A stretch of 64,000 nt of DNA. Source: Neobacillus rhizosphaerae (GTDB lineage Bacteria > Bacillota > Bacilli > Bacillales > Cytobacillaceae). This document shows positions 17,071 to 27,121 of this stretch, one piece after another. The position numbers and the translations under genes were made by a program. Numbering within the stretch: position 1 is the first letter of the stretch; every line of letters begins with the position of its first letter. The stretch is from the NCBI RefSeq assembly GCF_937468385.1, contig NZ_CALBWS010000005.1, positions 62,001-126,000 of the forward strand. The letters are read 5' to 3'. Under the pieces are notes generated by a model. It had not been told where the DNA came from. It saw only the letters and a program-made list of their open reading frames with translations, and did not search any database.

Positions 17071-18150
17071 TTAATAGGGTGCAGGTTGGTAAAAATAATT
17101 AGGCTTTTTAATCTCATTTTTATATGGTTTATGATAAATATGTGTGGTAGCAGGAGCTAATGGCGGGATGAGCCAAGCCCAATTACCAGTAACTGATCGT
17201 CCCAAATCCATCTCTATTTCTTCAAATTTTTTAAACTGTTGTGCCGCTGTATGATGGTCAACAATACTAACCCCGTCTTCTTTATAAGAATGCAAGACAG
17301 CTGTATTTAATTCTAGCAAGGCCCTGTCCTTCCATAACGAAAGATTACTTCTTACATCCAAGCCCATTAAAGTGGCGATCTGAGGAAGCATATTGTAACG
17401 CGTTTCATCAGCCAAATTTCGTGCACCGATCTCAGTGCCCATGTACCAACCATTAAAGGGAGCTGCCGTATAATGAATGCCACCAATTTCAAGCATCATC
17501 TCCGAGATAAAGGGTACGGCATACCATTTAAGTTGTAAGTCTTCGAACCACTCGTAATGAGGATGGCGAATGGAAACTTCAAGAAGAAGGTTATCTGGAA
17601 TTTCAACTAATCGTGGACGATTGTCATTCATTTGGATAACTAAGGGTAAAACATCAAATTTACCGAACTTCGGTTCCCAACCTAGTTGAATACAAGTTTC
17701 TGTAAAAGCTATGGATTGGGGATCCCCTAAAACACCTTGTTCAGTCTGGTAACCTGCGTAGCGAATTAATTGATGATTCCATATCCGGACCTTTTTATTA
17801 GCTATTTTTGGTGGGAAAATAGTGATTGTAGGACGGATACGACCTTTATTCGTTGCATTCTTTATGTGCTCAAATAAAGCCTCAATCATCTCATCCTCTG
17901 TCGTTATCTGTCTCTTATCGATGACATGTAATTGTTCCCAAAATAATCTTCCGATACAACGATTACTATTGCGCCAGGCCAATTTTGCTCCATATTCTAG
18001 TTCCTCGCCTGTATGTTCATAATAGCCTTGGTTTTGGAACTCCTTGTTTATCTGATTGAGCCTGCATTCTAGTTCTTGATCCGTTTTATTTAATTCGCTA
18101 TAACAAGTGCGAATAAACTCTTCTGCATCTTTCAGTATTTCGTTATTCAA
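17071..18150 (-). CDS. nos: Bacterial nitric oxide synthase, oxygenase domain only
   Basis: A 359-residue NOS oxygenase that oxidises L-arginine to citrulline and nitric oxide with a pterin or tetrahydrofolate cofactor. It lacks a fused reductase domain, as in other Bacillus enzymes, and uses cellular reductases. The heme-thiolate region [10 protein letters not shown] is near residue 66, and the substrate-site region [15 protein letters not shown] is in the second half. Family knowledge links it to protection against oxidative stress and antibiotics. The start is TTG 18150 behind AGGAGG; the frame is open to 18189 without a better site. Confidence 0.96.
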   Translation of the reverse strand: MNNEILKDAEEFIRTCYSELNKTDQELECRLNQINKEFQNQGYYEHTGEELEYGAKLAWRNSNRCIGRLFWEQLHVIDKRQITTEDEMIEALFEHIKNATNKGRIRPTITIFPPKIANKKVRIWNHQLIRYAGYQTEQGVLGDPQSIAFTETCIQLGWEPKFGKFDVLPLVIQMNDNRPRLVEIPDNLLLEVSIRHPHYEWFEDLQLKWYAVPFISEMMLEIGGIHYTAAPFNGWYMGTEIGARNLADETRYNMLPQIATLMGLDVRSNLSLWKDRALLELNTAVLHSYKEDGVSIVDHHTAAQQFKKFEEIEMDLGRSVTGNWAWLIPPLAPATTHIYHKPYKNEIKKPNYFYQPAPY

Positions 18151-18465
18151 AAGAATCCTCCTATAATACAATGTCCTAGGTTCTAACAATTTGTTCTGGT
18201 GTTAAGTGAACCCATCCAAATTAGTATTAAATAATTATTCTATCAGATTTAATTCGAATTTAGCCATCCTCTATGAAATTTTACCTCCCCTACAAAATAG
18301 TGATGTTTAAAAGAAAAGGATAGCAATAAGAGACTTTACTGCTTTAACAACAATTATAATATTTCCTCAATGTTAAACTCTTGTAAATTTTATTAAAATA
18401 AAGAAATCCACTAGGTCAAAAGGTGTATATTTTTATTATATATTATAAAAGAGAGAAGGAGAAAC
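18151..18465. other. AT-rich intergenic region between divergent nos and chemoreceptor genes
   Basis: This 315-base gap holds the promoters of two divergent genes. I see no structured RNA or further ORF. Confidence 0.5.
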
Positions 18466-20670
18466 ATGTGGTCTAAGAAGAAAGCATCAGGAAAGTGGCG
18501 AAAAGCACTTAGCGCTGGTTATATGAAAGTATCTATCGGGATGAAACTGTGGGGAAGTTATCTCATTATCATTTTATTCTTCGCATCTATCACGTTTGTT
18601 TCCTATCAAAACATAAACCAACTAAATGCTCAATTGCACATTTTAGGAACGTCCAAAGTGCCTGCGGGTGAATTAATCGGAAACTTAAAAGAAGAAGTTA
18701 CCAGAATAAGTCTTTTTACTACCAAGCATGCCTTTGAACATAATGTTGAAGATAAAACAAAAATGGCAAAAAATGTACATAATGATATCAAAAAGATCAG
18801 AATACATATAGCAGAACTGGAAAAGTACGTAAATCAACCTGAAGATAAAAAATTATTAGCAAACTTCAATACTAACTTTAAGGAATACACAGCTGCTATT
18901 CCTGCATTCATTTCCAATTCGTTAACCGGGAATTACGGTGCGCTTCATAAACAGATGGAAGTATTAACACCTCTTGGAGAAAAAACCAACCTATCTCTCG
19001 ATCAACTTCAAAAGGGGATCCAAAAGGACACGGAATCGATCATCGTGGATGCAGAGAAGAATTCTTCTAATGCTATCAAACAAATGATGATTGTATCTGT
19101 TATTGTATCCTTTTTCAGTATATTAGTAGCATTTCTAATTACGAGACTCATTAGAAGGTCTGTTTCTGGGGTAGTACAAAATGTTGATACCACCACACAT
19201 TCTATTGCTGAGATTAAAAAGTCAATTGATCAAACGGTATTCAGTTCAGGAGAATTAGATATTTCTATGAACAAAGCAAACCATTCGGTAAGCGAGTTGG
19301 TTACTTCCATTCAGCAAGTGGCAGGGAATACCAAGGTAACAGCTTTTAGTGTTGATGAAATCTCTGCTGCCGTGGAACAAATGAGCGCTTCTGTTAATCA
19401 GGTTGCAGGAAGTGCCAATCATTTATCTGCTTCCACAGAGGAAACCTCTTCCGCGATTCAAGAGATGATGGCCTCTATCGAACAAGTTGCTGCAAACGTA
19501 AATTATGCCGGTGCTGGTGTGGAACAAATCTCTGCCGCAATTGAAGAAATGAGCAAATCGATAAAGGGCGTTAGTGAACATTCAGATGACTTGACGGTGC
19601 AGGCCAAACAAGCTTCTCATACGGTTGATGAAATGATAGTTTCCATTAAGCAAGTGGCGGACAGCGCGCAAACAGTCAACCAACTTAGCAACTCTGTGAA
19701 ACATGATGCCCTTGAAGGAACGAATTCTCTCAATGAAACATTGAATGGAATGAAAGAGATTTCTCAGGTGATTATCCAAACAAGCGACGTAATGGTAAGA
19801 CTTGGGAAGCGTTCGGAAGAAATCGGCAGCATTATCGAGGTCATTGATGAGATTGCAGATCAAACCAATTTGTTAGCACTTAATGCCGCGATTGAAGCAG
19901 CACGTGCAGGTGATCATGGAAAGGGATTTGCCGTAGTGGCAGATGAAGTTCGAAAACTTGCAGAACGTTCTGCGCAAGCCACAAAGGAAATTGCTGTCCT
20001 CATTAACGGAATTCAAGCAGAAACAGCGGTGGCTGTTACCTCCATTCAAGAAGAGGCTAACAAAGTAGAAATTGGGAATCAATTGGCGAATAAAACGAAA
20101 CAAGCCATCACGAAAATTACTGATGGTATTGCACGAGTAACAGAGGAAATGAACCAAGTTGCCAGGGCGACAGAAAATCAAACAAAGAATAGCAAATCTA
20201 TTACACTAGCGGTGGAGAATGTTGCAAAACGAGCATCCGAAATGACTTATTCCACTAAAGAGCAATCCGTCACTGCAGGGGAAATCGTAAAAGGGATTAT
20301 GAATATAAAAGAGCAGGTCCAACAAATTTCTATTGCTACTACTGAACAAGCAAAGGAGGGGAATGCAATCGTAGTGGCCGTTGAAAATGTTACAAACCAG
20401 TCCAACTCTGTTACAATCGCAACTAAAGAACAGGTACTTACTTCAGAAGAAATTGTCAGAAATATCAACAGTATTAAGGAAATGGTTCAACAAATGACGA
20501 TAGCGACCAATAAACAAGCCGAATATGGTCAGGAAATAAAACTAGAAGTAGAGAATGTTCTTCAACAAACGAAAGAGTTGAATGTCAGCATGGAGACACA
20601 AAGCCGAGAGGTGGTCGAGGTCGTCCAGGCGATTACCGGAGTAAATACACAAATTGACAAAATCAAGTAA
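18466..20670 (+). CDS. Methyl-accepting chemotaxis protein
   Basis: A 734-residue transmembrane chemoreceptor. A first membrane helix lies near residues 27-47, then a four-helix-bundle sensor of about 155 residues outside the cell, and a second helix near 206-228. The long cytoplasmic coiled coil contains the highly conserved hairpin tip region ([20 protein letters not shown] and [15 protein letters not shown]). The cytoplasmic part has many quasi-heptad repeats such as [13 protein letters not shown] and AIEEMSKS. It signals to CheA/CheW. A clear HAMP domain was not evident after TM2. The ligand is unknown. GAGAAGGAGAAAC precedes the ATG. Confidence 0.95.
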   Translation: MWSKKKASGKWRKALSAGYMKVSIGMKLWGSYLIIILFFASITFVSYQNINQLNAQLHILGTSKVPAGELIGNLKEEVTRISLFTTKHAFEHNVEDKTKMAKNVHNDIKKIRIHIAELEKYVNQPEDKKLLANFNTNFKEYTAAIPAFISNSLTGNYGALHKQMEVLTPLGEKTNLSLDQLQKGIQKDTESIIVDAEKNSSNAIKQMMIVSVIVSFFSILVAFLITRLIRRSVSGVVQNVDTTTHSIAEIKKSIDQTVFSSGELDISMNKANHSVSELVTSIQQVAGNTKVTAFSVDEISAAVEQMSASVNQVAGSANHLSASTEETSSAIQEMMASIEQVAANVNYAGAGVEQISAAIEEMSKSIKGVSEHSDDLTVQAKQASHTVDEMIVSIKQVADSAQTVNQLSNSVKHDALEGTNSLNETLNGMKEISQVIIQTSDVMVRLGKRSEEIGSIIEVIDEIADQTNLLALNAAIEAARAGDHGKGFAVVADEVRKLAERSAQATKEIAVLINGIQAETAVAVTSIQEEANKVEIGNQLANKTKQAITKITDGIARVTEEMNQVARATENQTKNSKSITLAVENVAKRASEMTYSTKEQSVTAGEIVKGIMNIKEQVQQISIATTEQAKEGNAIVVAVENVTNQSNSVTIATKEQVLTSEEIVRNINSIKEMVQQMTIATNKQAEYGQEIKLEVENVLQQTKELNVSMETQSREVVEVVQAITGVNTQIDKIK

Positions 20671-20703
20671 GCCCATTTCGGGGGCATATGTCTTTGATGA
20701 TTG

Positions 20704-20745
20704 GCGCCCGCACACTAGTGACTTTAGTCGTGAGTGTGCGGGCGT
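20704..20745 (+). terminator. Intrinsic terminator after the chemoreceptor gene
   Basis: CGCCCGCACAC pairs with GTGTGCGGGCG, followed by ATTTTTTTGTTTTTTT. Confidence 0.9.
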
Positions 20746-20981
20746 ATTTTTTTGTTTTTTTAAAGAGTTAAAATATGACAAACGAACTTATGTTTGGCGA
20801 AAAATTTATTCATCTTCTTCGTCTCACTCAACCAGGTTTAATATTGCCGAATTATTACTTTAAGCAGAGAGATTCGAGCTAGTAGAGAAATGTCTAAAAA
20901 TGGTGTCGTTAATTATTTGAATATTTGGATATCTTTTAGTTGAATACTAGTTTTTGGAAATGATAAGATAAAAAGTAGTAT

Positions 20982-20995
20982 TGGAAGCGCTGTCA
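20982..20995. promoter_or_regulatory. cre-like site upstream of dhaS
   Basis: TGGAAGCGCTGTCA matches the CcpA operator consensus (TG-N-AA-N-CG-N-T-NN-CA). It lies 44 bases before the dhaS start and suggests carbon catabolite control. Confidence 0.55.
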
Positions 20996-21038
20996 ATTTC
21001 GGTCTAGGAAGTACATAAAACAAAGGGAGGAATAACAT

Positions 21039-22526
21039 TTGAGTCAAGTAACAGTCAGTCTAAAAGAAAAGGTAGAAAAGTTTTTACTGGGGAAAAAGAA
21101 GCTGTACATTGATGGTCAATTTGTTGAAAGTCTCTCTCAAAAAACTTTTGATACGTATAACCCAGCAACTGGTGAAGTGCTTGCCGCTGTCTATGAAGCT
21201 GAAACAGAGGATATTGATCGTGCTGTAAAAGCTGCAAGAAAAGCCTTTGATGAGGGGCCGTGGTCGAAAATGGGCACAGCTGAGCGCAGCCGCCTTATGT
21301 ACAAATTAGCAGATTTAATGGAACAGCATAAAGAGGAGCTTGCCCAATTAGAAACGTTAGATAACGGAAAGCCGATTCGGGAAACAACGGCAGCAGATGT
21401 TCCACTTGCAATCGAGCATATGCGCTACTATGCGGGGTGGGCGACCAAAATTGTTGGTCAGACGATACCTGTAAATGGACCATTCTTCAATTACACTCGC
21501 CATGAAGCTGTTGGGGTTGTCGGACAAATTATTCCTTGGAACTTCCCGTTGTTAATGGCGATGTGGAAACTAGGTGCAGCGCTAGCAACTGGTTGTACGG
21601 TTGTATTGAAGCCCGCGGAACAAACGCCTCTATCCGCATTGTTCCTAGCAGAATTAATAGATGAAGCAGGATTCCCGCCTGGGGTCATTAATATTGTCCC
21701 TGGCTATGGTGAAACAGCTGGTCAGCCGCTGGTCGATCATCCACTTGTTGATAAAATTGCTTTCACTGGCTCCACAGAAGTCGGGAAGCTAATTATGGAA
21801 AAGGCAGCTAAAACCCTGAAACGAGTTACACTGGAGCTTGGCGGCAAGTCGCCGAATATCATTCTCCCAGATGCCGACCTCACCCAAGCCATTCCAGGCG
21901 CATTAAACGGAGTCATGTTTAATCAAGGGCAGGTTTGCTGTGCTGGTTCAAGGGTCTTTATCCAGAAGAAGCAATTCGACAATGTCGTTGCCGATATGGT
22001 AAGCCATGCGCAAAAAATTAAGCAAGGTGCCGGTTTGCATACGGACACGGAAATTGGCCCACTAGTTTCGATTGAGCAGCAAAACCGCGTTCTTAGCTAT
22101 ATTGAAAAAGGGGTAAATGAAGGAGCCGAATTGTTAGTTGGCGGTGAGAATCCGTTTGAGCAAGGCTATTACGTGTCTCCAACCATTTTTGCCGATGTTC
22201 GTGACGAAATGACCATTGCCAAAGAAGAAATTTTTGGCCCTGTTATTTCAGCACTGCCATATGAGGATTTGGATGAATTGATTGATCGTGCTAATCAGAC
22301 GAATTATGGACTGGCTGCTGGTGTATGGACACAAGATGTGTCAAAAGCCCATTATATTGCGAATCGTCTTCGTGCCGGTACGGTTTGGGTAAACTGCTAC
22401 AATGCCTTTGATGCAGCATCTCCATTTGGAGGCTATAAACAATCTGGAATCGGACGAGAAATGGGATCCTATGCATTGAACAATTACACAGAAGTAAAGA
22501 GTGTTTGGATTGCATTGAAACAATAG
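21039..22526 (+). CDS. dhaS: Aldehyde dehydrogenase (DhaS type)
   Basis: A 495-residue NAD(P)-dependent aldehyde dehydrogenase, similar along its whole length to Bacillus subtilis DhaS as I remember that sequence. The catalytic glutamate lies in [12 protein letters not shown] and the catalytic cysteine in [26 protein letters not shown] and FTGSTEVGK form the cofactor site. The start is TTG 21039 behind GGGAGG. A cre-like site lies just upstream and a hairpin terminator follows. The physiological aldehyde is unknown. Confidence 0.93.
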   Translation: MSQVTVSLKEKVEKFLLGKKKLYIDGQFVESLSQKTFDTYNPATGEVLAAVYEAETEDIDRAVKAARKAFDEGPWSKMGTAERSRLMYKLADLMEQHKEELAQLETLDNGKPIRETTAADVPLAIEHMRYYAGWATKIVGQTIPVNGPFFNYTRHEAVGVVGQIIPWNFPLLMAMWKLGAALATGCTVVLKPAEQTPLSALFLAELIDEAGFPPGVINIVPGYGETAGQPLVDHPLVDKIAFTGSTEVGKLIMEKAAKTLKRVTLELGGKSPNIILPDADLTQAIPGALNGVMFNQGQVCCAGSRVFIQKKQFDNVVADMVSHAQKIKQGAGLHTDTEIGPLVSIEQQNRVLSYIEKGVNEGAELLVGGENPFEQGYYVSPTIFADVRDEMTIAKEEIFGPVISALPYEDLDELIDRANQTNYGLAAGVWTQDVSKAHYIANRLRAGTVWVNCYNAFDAASPFGGYKQSGIGREMGSYALNNYTEVKSVWIALKQ

Positions 22527-22570
22527 AAGATAGTGTTCTTTATATTTTTCAGTGGTACGACATTAAAAAT

Positions 22571-22612
22571 GGGGCTGTCCAGAAAGTCGATTTTTCGGCT
22601 TTTGGATACCCC
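22571..22612 (+). terminator. Intrinsic terminator after dhaS
   Basis: GGGGCTGTCCAGAAAGTCGA pairs imperfectly with TCGGCTTTTGGATACCCC and is followed by TTTTT. Confidence 0.75.
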
Positions 22613-22666
22613 TTTTTATGTTCAAGATCGTTGAGAATTTTTTAAAATAAAGCATCACCTTAGTAA

Positions 22667-23146
22667 TTACAATAATTTTACTAAATCATACTCAATATTG
22701 CGTGGATCTGTTGTTGGTGCATAACGTTCAACAACTTGACCATTACGGTCGATAAGAAATTTTGTGAAATTCCATTTGATATTATTGGATAGGAGACCAC
22801 CTTTCTTTTCTTTTAAAAATGTAAATAAGGGCTCTGCATTGTGGCCATTTACCTCAACTTTAGCAAAGATGGGGAAGGTTACACCGTAATTAACCTGGCA
22901 AAACTGAGTCGTTTTTTCTATTTGATTAAATTCTTGATTGTTGAATTGGGCACATGGGAACCCTAATACCATCAATCCACGATCCTTGTATTTATCATAT
23001 AATTTCTGAAGCCCTTTAAATTGAGGAGTAAAACCACATTTGCTGGCTGTATTGACAATTATTAAGGGCTTACCCTCGTAGTCTTGTAATGATTTCTCCT
23101 CGTCATTGGTCATCTTTACATGAAAATCATAAACAGTTTTCATCAT
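22667..23146 (-). CDS. Glutathione peroxidase family (thiol peroxidase)
   Basis: A 159-residue GPx-fold peroxidase that reduces hydroperoxides, in bacilli probably with thioredoxin. The peroxidatic cysteine is in NTASKCGFTPQ near residue 37, the second cysteine and glutamine in FPCAQFNNQE, and the conserved tryptophan in IKWNFTKFLID. The usual FPCNQF is FPCAQF here, a small deviation. Two consecutive ATG codons follow AGGAGGTAAA, so either 23146 or 23143 is the start. It is separate from the upstream YhhN gene by about 80 bases. Confidence 0.92.
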   Translation of the reverse strand: MMKTVYDFHVKMTNDEEKSLQDYEGKPLIIVNTASKCGFTPQFKGLQKLYDKYKDRGLMVLGFPCAQFNNQEFNQIEKTTQFCQVNYGVTFPIFAKVEVNGHNAEPLFTFLKEKKGGLLSNNIKWNFTKFLIDRNGQVVERYAPTTDPRNIEYDLVKLL

Positions 23147-23225
23147 TTTACCTCCTACCTAGCTATTGAAATAATTGATTCCATTCGGTAAAACATCGTT
23201 GCTTTCCCACTTGCTGACTTTCTTT

Positions 23226-23897
23226 TTACAAATGGACATTTGTTCTTATGATTGTCTTACTGGTATCCGGCGCGAACGCTCGAAGGCTGCGGGCAATAAG
23301 AAATTGTGCGCTGTAATAGGTTATCATAATGAGCGGACCTGCAAAGGCTATATTGGAAACAAACATATTCCAGGATAAAATCGAGTCGGACACAACAAAC
23401 AAAATGCTTCCAATTATTGCCCACTTGTTACCCGTCATGATAGCGGCCCAAGCCATTAAAGAAATCACGATGACGTAAATGAGAACAGGAAGAATGAGGG
23501 CATTGTTTCCTTCTTGTTGCAATGCAGCAATAATCTCTCTTCCGATCAGAAAGGCGTATAAACCAAGTGGTAAAATCATGGCCAAGCGAGACTTGGAAAA
23601 TTTCCATTTACACAGAAAAGCTGTCATATAAAAGAGATGGCCGATGAGAAAGGCACTTAGACCAACTACAAACCAACGGAGCAGGCCATCACCCAGCATA
23701 CAGAAAAACAATCCGAGTAAGATAATCCATGGGGGAATTGACTTTTTTGCGGGAAATTGTAAGTAAGCGTAACTAATAATCAACAACATAGGGATAAGTT
23801 TGAAGAGAATCTTAACAGAGTGTGGGCTATCAGGAATCATGAAAATGTAGATTAAGCCCATCAACAAAATAAGCGCGGGAAGCCAAGGAATTTTCAT
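23226..23897 (-). CDS. YhhN family membrane protein (lysoplasmalogenase-like)
   Basis: A 223-residue protein with about eight hydrophobic segments. The family motifs LFFCMLGDGLLRW and FVVSDSILSWNMF carry the conserved acidic residues (GD and SDS). Characterised relatives cleave the vinyl-ether bond of lysoplasmalogens. Bacilli mostly lack plasmalogens, so the true substrate here is uncertain. ATG 23897 follows GAGGAG; the longer frame to 23939 is not used. Confidence 0.82.
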   Translation of the reverse strand: MKIPWLPALILLMGLIYIFMIPDSPHSVKILFKLIPMLLIISYAYLQFPAKKSIPPWIILLGLFFCMLGDGLLRWFVVGLSAFLIGHLFYMTAFLCKWKFSKSRLAMILPLGLYAFLIGREIIAALQQEGNNALILPVLIYVIVISLMAWAAIMTGNKWAIIGSILFVVSDSILSWNMFVSNIAFAGPLIMITYYSAQFLIARSLRAFAPDTSKTIIRTNVHL

Positions 23898-24221
23898 TAA
23901 GATTGCTCCTCTTTCTAAAAAATTTATTAGGAAGCGCACACCAATTGGATAAGTTTATGCTTACTATAATTATATTCTATTTTTTAACATTTTTTCCTTC
24001 TATTTTTAGCAGGGGGTCCAGCTAAATTTTAAGTGATATAGTGTATAAGCGAGACGACGACTCAGGTATTTTTAACAGACAAGGGAAAAAAATTTGAACC
24101 TTTATCTCGTGCCTAGCCTCGATGAGGGATAGCGCATGTTCACTATCTATATTATTCCTAAATTTGTCACAAGGATATTTCATTTTTTTGGCTAACTAGT
24201 ATGGGTACAGAGGAGTTGGTA
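23898..24221. other. Intergenic region, nothing recognised
   Basis: About 320 bases between divergent genes. No convincing ORF, RNA fold or repeat was seen. Confidence 0.4.
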
Positions 24222-24437
24222 ATGATGCAGGTCGGAGCAAAGAAAAGCCTTGTTTATATTCCCTCCATGGGTTTTTTGGAAGTGGTTGGGGAGGAACGAG
24301 TGAAAAGAAAAGAGGAAGCACTGCCTGAAAGTGAAATGATAGACAATACGATACTTAGAAGATTACAGAAACAGTATCCGGGATGCAGGATCATTCAAGA
24401 TGGAAACAAATGGTCAGTCTTTCCTAAAGATTCCTAG
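24222..24437 (+). CDS. Small hypothetical protein
   Basis: An unrecognised 71-residue protein beginning MMQVGAKKSLVYIPSMGF and ending NKWSVFPKDS. It is soluble and mildly basic. An in-frame ATG at 24201 exists, but GAGGAG stands seven bases before ATG 24222. No operon partner. Confidence 0.5.
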   Translation: MMQVGAKKSLVYIPSMGFLEVVGEERVKRKEEALPESEMIDNTILRRLQKQYPGCRIIQDGNKWSVFPKDS

Positions 24438-24751
24438 TGACATTCATTCCCCTATTAAAAGGGAATTTGGTCAAAGTTTATCATAACCTTGTGGAAGTCA
24501 CGCCCAAAATCATTGCAGTTTTTGTCGAAACGGTAAATAAAGCTTGTAATTTTCAGCAGAGGGCCTCCTCATGATTGAAGTGGATTCTATTAAACTAGCC
24601 GTCGTTATGGACCCTGATGCCTAAACACATCGTCTATTCAATGGATTCAAGTTATTACTGATACATCCTCTGTTTGTGGTATGCTGAAGAAAATAATCTT
24701 GATTGGAAAAGGTATATTTTTCAAATCAGTATGTAATATGAGGAGGATTGG
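24438..24751. other. Intergenic region with one weak hairpin
   Basis: About 310 bases. A weak TTCCC/GGGAA hairpin near 24449-24467 may end the preceding small gene. Nothing else recognised. Confidence 0.35.
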
Positions 24752-25207
24752 ATGGCAAAATCAAAAAGATTCTGGGTGTTCGCGTTAATTATATGGATGG
24801 CTGTTATTTTTTTCTTCACCCAGCTGCCATATTTCACAGGGGAAAGTACAGCCGGAGTCATCTTTAAGTTGTTTGCTTTTGAACATGATGTGATTCATTC
24901 ACCTAATGCAGGGTGGGTATTAATAGATGTGCTAAATTTTATCATTCGAAAGGCTGCTCATCTCACGGCGTTTGGAATTCTTGCCTTTTTATTTTTTCAG
25001 GTGTTCAGGAACTTTCGATATCTCTATCTTCTTTCCTGGGTTCTTACCTTCCTGTATGCTATGACAGATGAATGGCATCAATCATTCGTCCCTGGAAGAA
25101 CCGCTTCTTTTAAGGATGTTTTAATTGATGGCTTTGGGGCATTCATCGCCTTGCTGCTTACCTTTGTATATACAACTAGAAAAAGAAATGCTCGGATGAA
25201 GAAATAG
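24752..25207 (+). CDS. VanZ-like family membrane protein
   Basis: A 151-residue protein with four hydrophobic segments and the VanZ motifs: RKAAHLTAFGILAFL, then TDEWHQSFVPGR and DVLIDGFGAF. The family is named after the teicoplanin-resistance accessory protein, but most members have no known function. GAGGAG precedes the ATG. Followed by a hairpin at 25267. Confidence 0.9.
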   Translation: MAKSKRFWVFALIIWMAVIFFFTQLPYFTGESTAGVIFKLFAFEHDVIHSPNAGWVLIDVLNFIIRKAAHLTAFGILAFLFFQVFRNFRYLYLLSWVLTFLYAMTDEWHQSFVPGRTASFKDVLIDGFGAFIALLLTFVYTTRKRNARMKK

Positions 25208-25266
25208 GATGAGACCATTCCACTCCTTATTATCGTGTACCGATCTTTTTACTTATATCATTTTTG

Positions 25267-25292
25267 AGGCCGGATTCACTGTGAATCCGGTC
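25267..25292 (+). terminator. Hairpin after the VanZ-like gene
   Basis: GGCCGGATTCAC pairs with GTGAATCCGGTC; the following bases are moderately T-rich. Confidence 0.65.
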
Positions 25293-25324
25293 TCCTATAT
25301 TTTAATTTAGGTTTTTATGAATAA

Positions 25325-25436
25325 GCCGAGAACACCCGTGGGAACCACTGGGTAGCCTACTCAATTAGGGTTCGATAGAACCCTGTACGTAGGAATCTCG
25401 GTACTGAATCAAAATGTGAACATTTTTAAAAATTTT
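25325..25436 (+). ncRNA. Candidate structured RNA with a three-way junction
   Basis: P1 GCCGAGA (25325-25331) pairs with TCTCGGT (25396-25402). P2 is ACCCGTGG/CCAC(T)GGGT (25334-25353) with a GAA loop. P3 CCTAC (25356-25360) pairs with GTAGG (25389-25393). P4 AGGGTTC/GAACCCT (25367-25384) closes a GATA loop. Between P3 and P4 lies an asymmetric internal loop. A small AAATG-TGAA-CATTT hairpin with T-run (25412-25436) follows and could end a transcript. It lies upstream of the tyrS promoter and matches no RNA class I can name with confidence. Orientation is assumed. Confidence 0.45.
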
Positions 25437-25457
25437 TATAATGTTTATGTATAGACG

Positions 25458-25486
25458 TTGACAATGTAATTTTAATTTACTATAAT
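25458..25486 (+). promoter_or_regulatory. Consensus sigma-A promoter of the tyrS T-box
   Basis: TTGACA (25458-25463) and TATAAT (25481-25486) with a 17-base spacer. Confidence 0.9.
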
Positions 25487-25494
25487 TGGCTACA

Positions 25495-25757
25495 ATCTAA
25501 TATATCAAATACATTGAAAGAGCCAGTAGCAGGTTGTCACTGTTATCGAGAAAGCTAGGGGTTGATGGAACCTAGCACAAACAAACCTGTGAATTACACT
25601 CTGGAGTATCTTAGGTAATGCTAAGCGGAATGGCAATCGATACTATTGCTAAGAGTGGTATGAATAGGCATCGTCCTATTTGTGCAATTTGGGTGGTAAC
25701 GCGATTAAAAATCGTCCCTTCGTCTACAACTGTAGATAAGGGGCGATTTTTTTTTAT
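25495..25757 (+). promoter_or_regulatory. Tyrosine T-box leader of tyrS
   Basis: Stem I has the CCAG-TAG turn region paired with CTGG, a CAGGTT/AACCTG stem and a GAGAAAGCTAGG bulge region. The specifier loop reads GAAT-TAC-ACT, with TAC (tyrosine) at 25595-25597. The T-box core GGGTGGTAACGCG is at 25691-25703. The terminator AAAATCGTCCCTT.../AAGGGGCGATTTT with a long T-run ends at about 25757. Uncharged tRNA-Tyr should allow read-through into tyrS. Confidence 0.95.
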
Positions 25758-25811
25758 ATTCTTACCAATTTAAGGTGAGAAAAACTTACAAATTAAAGGA
25801 GCTGGAAAGAC

Positions 25812-27074
25812 ATGAACATCATTGATGAATTGGAATGGCGCGATGCCATTAACCAACAAACAGATGCAGAAGGATTACGTAAGCTAGTAGAAGAGCAAGA
25901 GATCTCTTTGTACTGCGGCGTAGATCCAACTGGCGATAGTATGCATATTGGACATTTAATTCCATTTATGATGATGAAGCGTTTCCAACTAGCTGGACAT
26001 CATCCAGTTATTTTAATTGGAGGGGCTACAGGAACAATCGGTGATCCAAGTGGACGTCAAACAGAAAGAACACTTCAAACACTAGAACAAGTACAGGATA
26101 ATGTTGATGCATTAACCGCGCAAATGCAAAAGCTATTTGACTTTGGCGGAAATAGCAGCGTTAAAATGGTAAATAACTACGATTGGACACATCAAGTAAA
26201 CATTATTGACTTTTTACGCGATTACGGGAAACACTTTAGTGTCAATAATATGTTAGCGAAAGATATTGTAGCTAGTCGTTTAGATACAGGGATTTCATTT
26301 ACAGAATTCTCATACCAGATTTTACAATCGATGGATTTCCATCACTTATACAAAGAAGAAGGCGTACGCCTGCAAATTGGTGGTAGTGACCAATGGGGAA
26401 ATATTACAAGTGGTATCGACCTTATTCGTAGAAAAGAAGGACCAGAAGCAAAAGTCTTTGGATTAACGATTCCATTGCTATTAAAATCAGATGGTACGAA
26501 GTTTGGTAAAACAGCAGGAGGAGCGATCTGGTTAGATCCTAAGAAAACTACACCATTTGAATTCTTCCAGTTCTGGGTGAACACAGATGATCGCGATGTC
26601 ATCAAATACTTGAAATTCTTCACCTTCTTAACAAAGGATCGAATTGACGAATTAACAGTGAAGGTTCAAACAGAGCCACATAAACGTGAAGCACAAAAAG
26701 TGTTAGCGGAAGAAATGACGAAATTTATTCATGGTGAGCATGCACTGCATCAAGCATTAAAAATTACAGAGGCACTATTTAGCGGGGATGTTAAGGCATT
26801 AACAGCAGATGAAATTGAACAAGGCTTTAAAAACATGCCGACTTTCCATGCTTCAAAGGAATCAAAAAATATTGTCGATTGGTTAGTGGAATTAGGAATT
26901 GAACCTTCTAAACGCCAAGCAAGAGAAGATATTAATAGCGGAGCCATTTCGATGAACGGAGACAAAGTAACAGATGTGAATACGGATGTTACAGTAGAAA
27001 ATTCATTCGATGGAAGATTTATCATTATCCGTAAAGGTAAAAAGAAATACAGCCTAGTGAAATTAGGAGAATAA
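25812..27074 (+). CDS. tyrS: Tyrosyl-tRNA synthetase
   Basis: A 420-residue class I tyrosyl-tRNA synthetase. It has the HIGH-type motif MHIGHL near residue 43, the KFGKT form of KMSKS (DGTKFGKTAGG) near residue 235, and a C-terminal S4-type RNA-binding domain (SKRQAREDINSGAISMNG). It is preceded by a tyrosine T-box and followed by the tyramine genes. In lactic acid bacteria a dedicated tyrS opens the tyrosine-decarboxylase cluster, so this may be an additional copy that senses tyrosine supply rather than the only synthetase. AAAGGAG precedes the ATG. Confidence 0.96.
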   Translation: MNIIDELEWRDAINQQTDAEGLRKLVEEQEISLYCGVDPTGDSMHIGHLIPFMMMKRFQLAGHHPVILIGGATGTIGDPSGRQTERTLQTLEQVQDNVDALTAQMQKLFDFGGNSSVKMVNNYDWTHQVNIIDFLRDYGKHFSVNNMLAKDIVASRLDTGISFTEFSYQILQSMDFHHLYKEEGVRLQIGGSDQWGNITSGIDLIRRKEGPEAKVFGLTIPLLLKSDGTKFGKTAGGAIWLDPKKTTPFEFFQFWVNTDDRDVIKYLKFFTFLTKDRIDELTVKVQTEPHKREAQKVLAEEMTKFIHGEHALHQALKITEALFSGDVKALTADEIEQGFKNMPTFHASKESKNIVDWLVELGIEPSKRQAREDINSGAISMNGDKVTDVNTDVTVENSFDGRFIIIRKGKKKYSLVKLGE

Positions 27075-27121
27075 AACTCTGTAAAAACGTAGCGTTATGA
27101 AGTGGAAGTGAAGGATTAATT

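Noticed and set aside
25325..25402. TPP-riboswitch-like fragments (CCGAGA, ACCCGTGGGAACC, CGTAGGAA) in the structured element
   Set aside because: The 5' GGGGTGC strand needed for the TPP fold is absent, and the helices pair in a different way. Treated as an unassigned structure.
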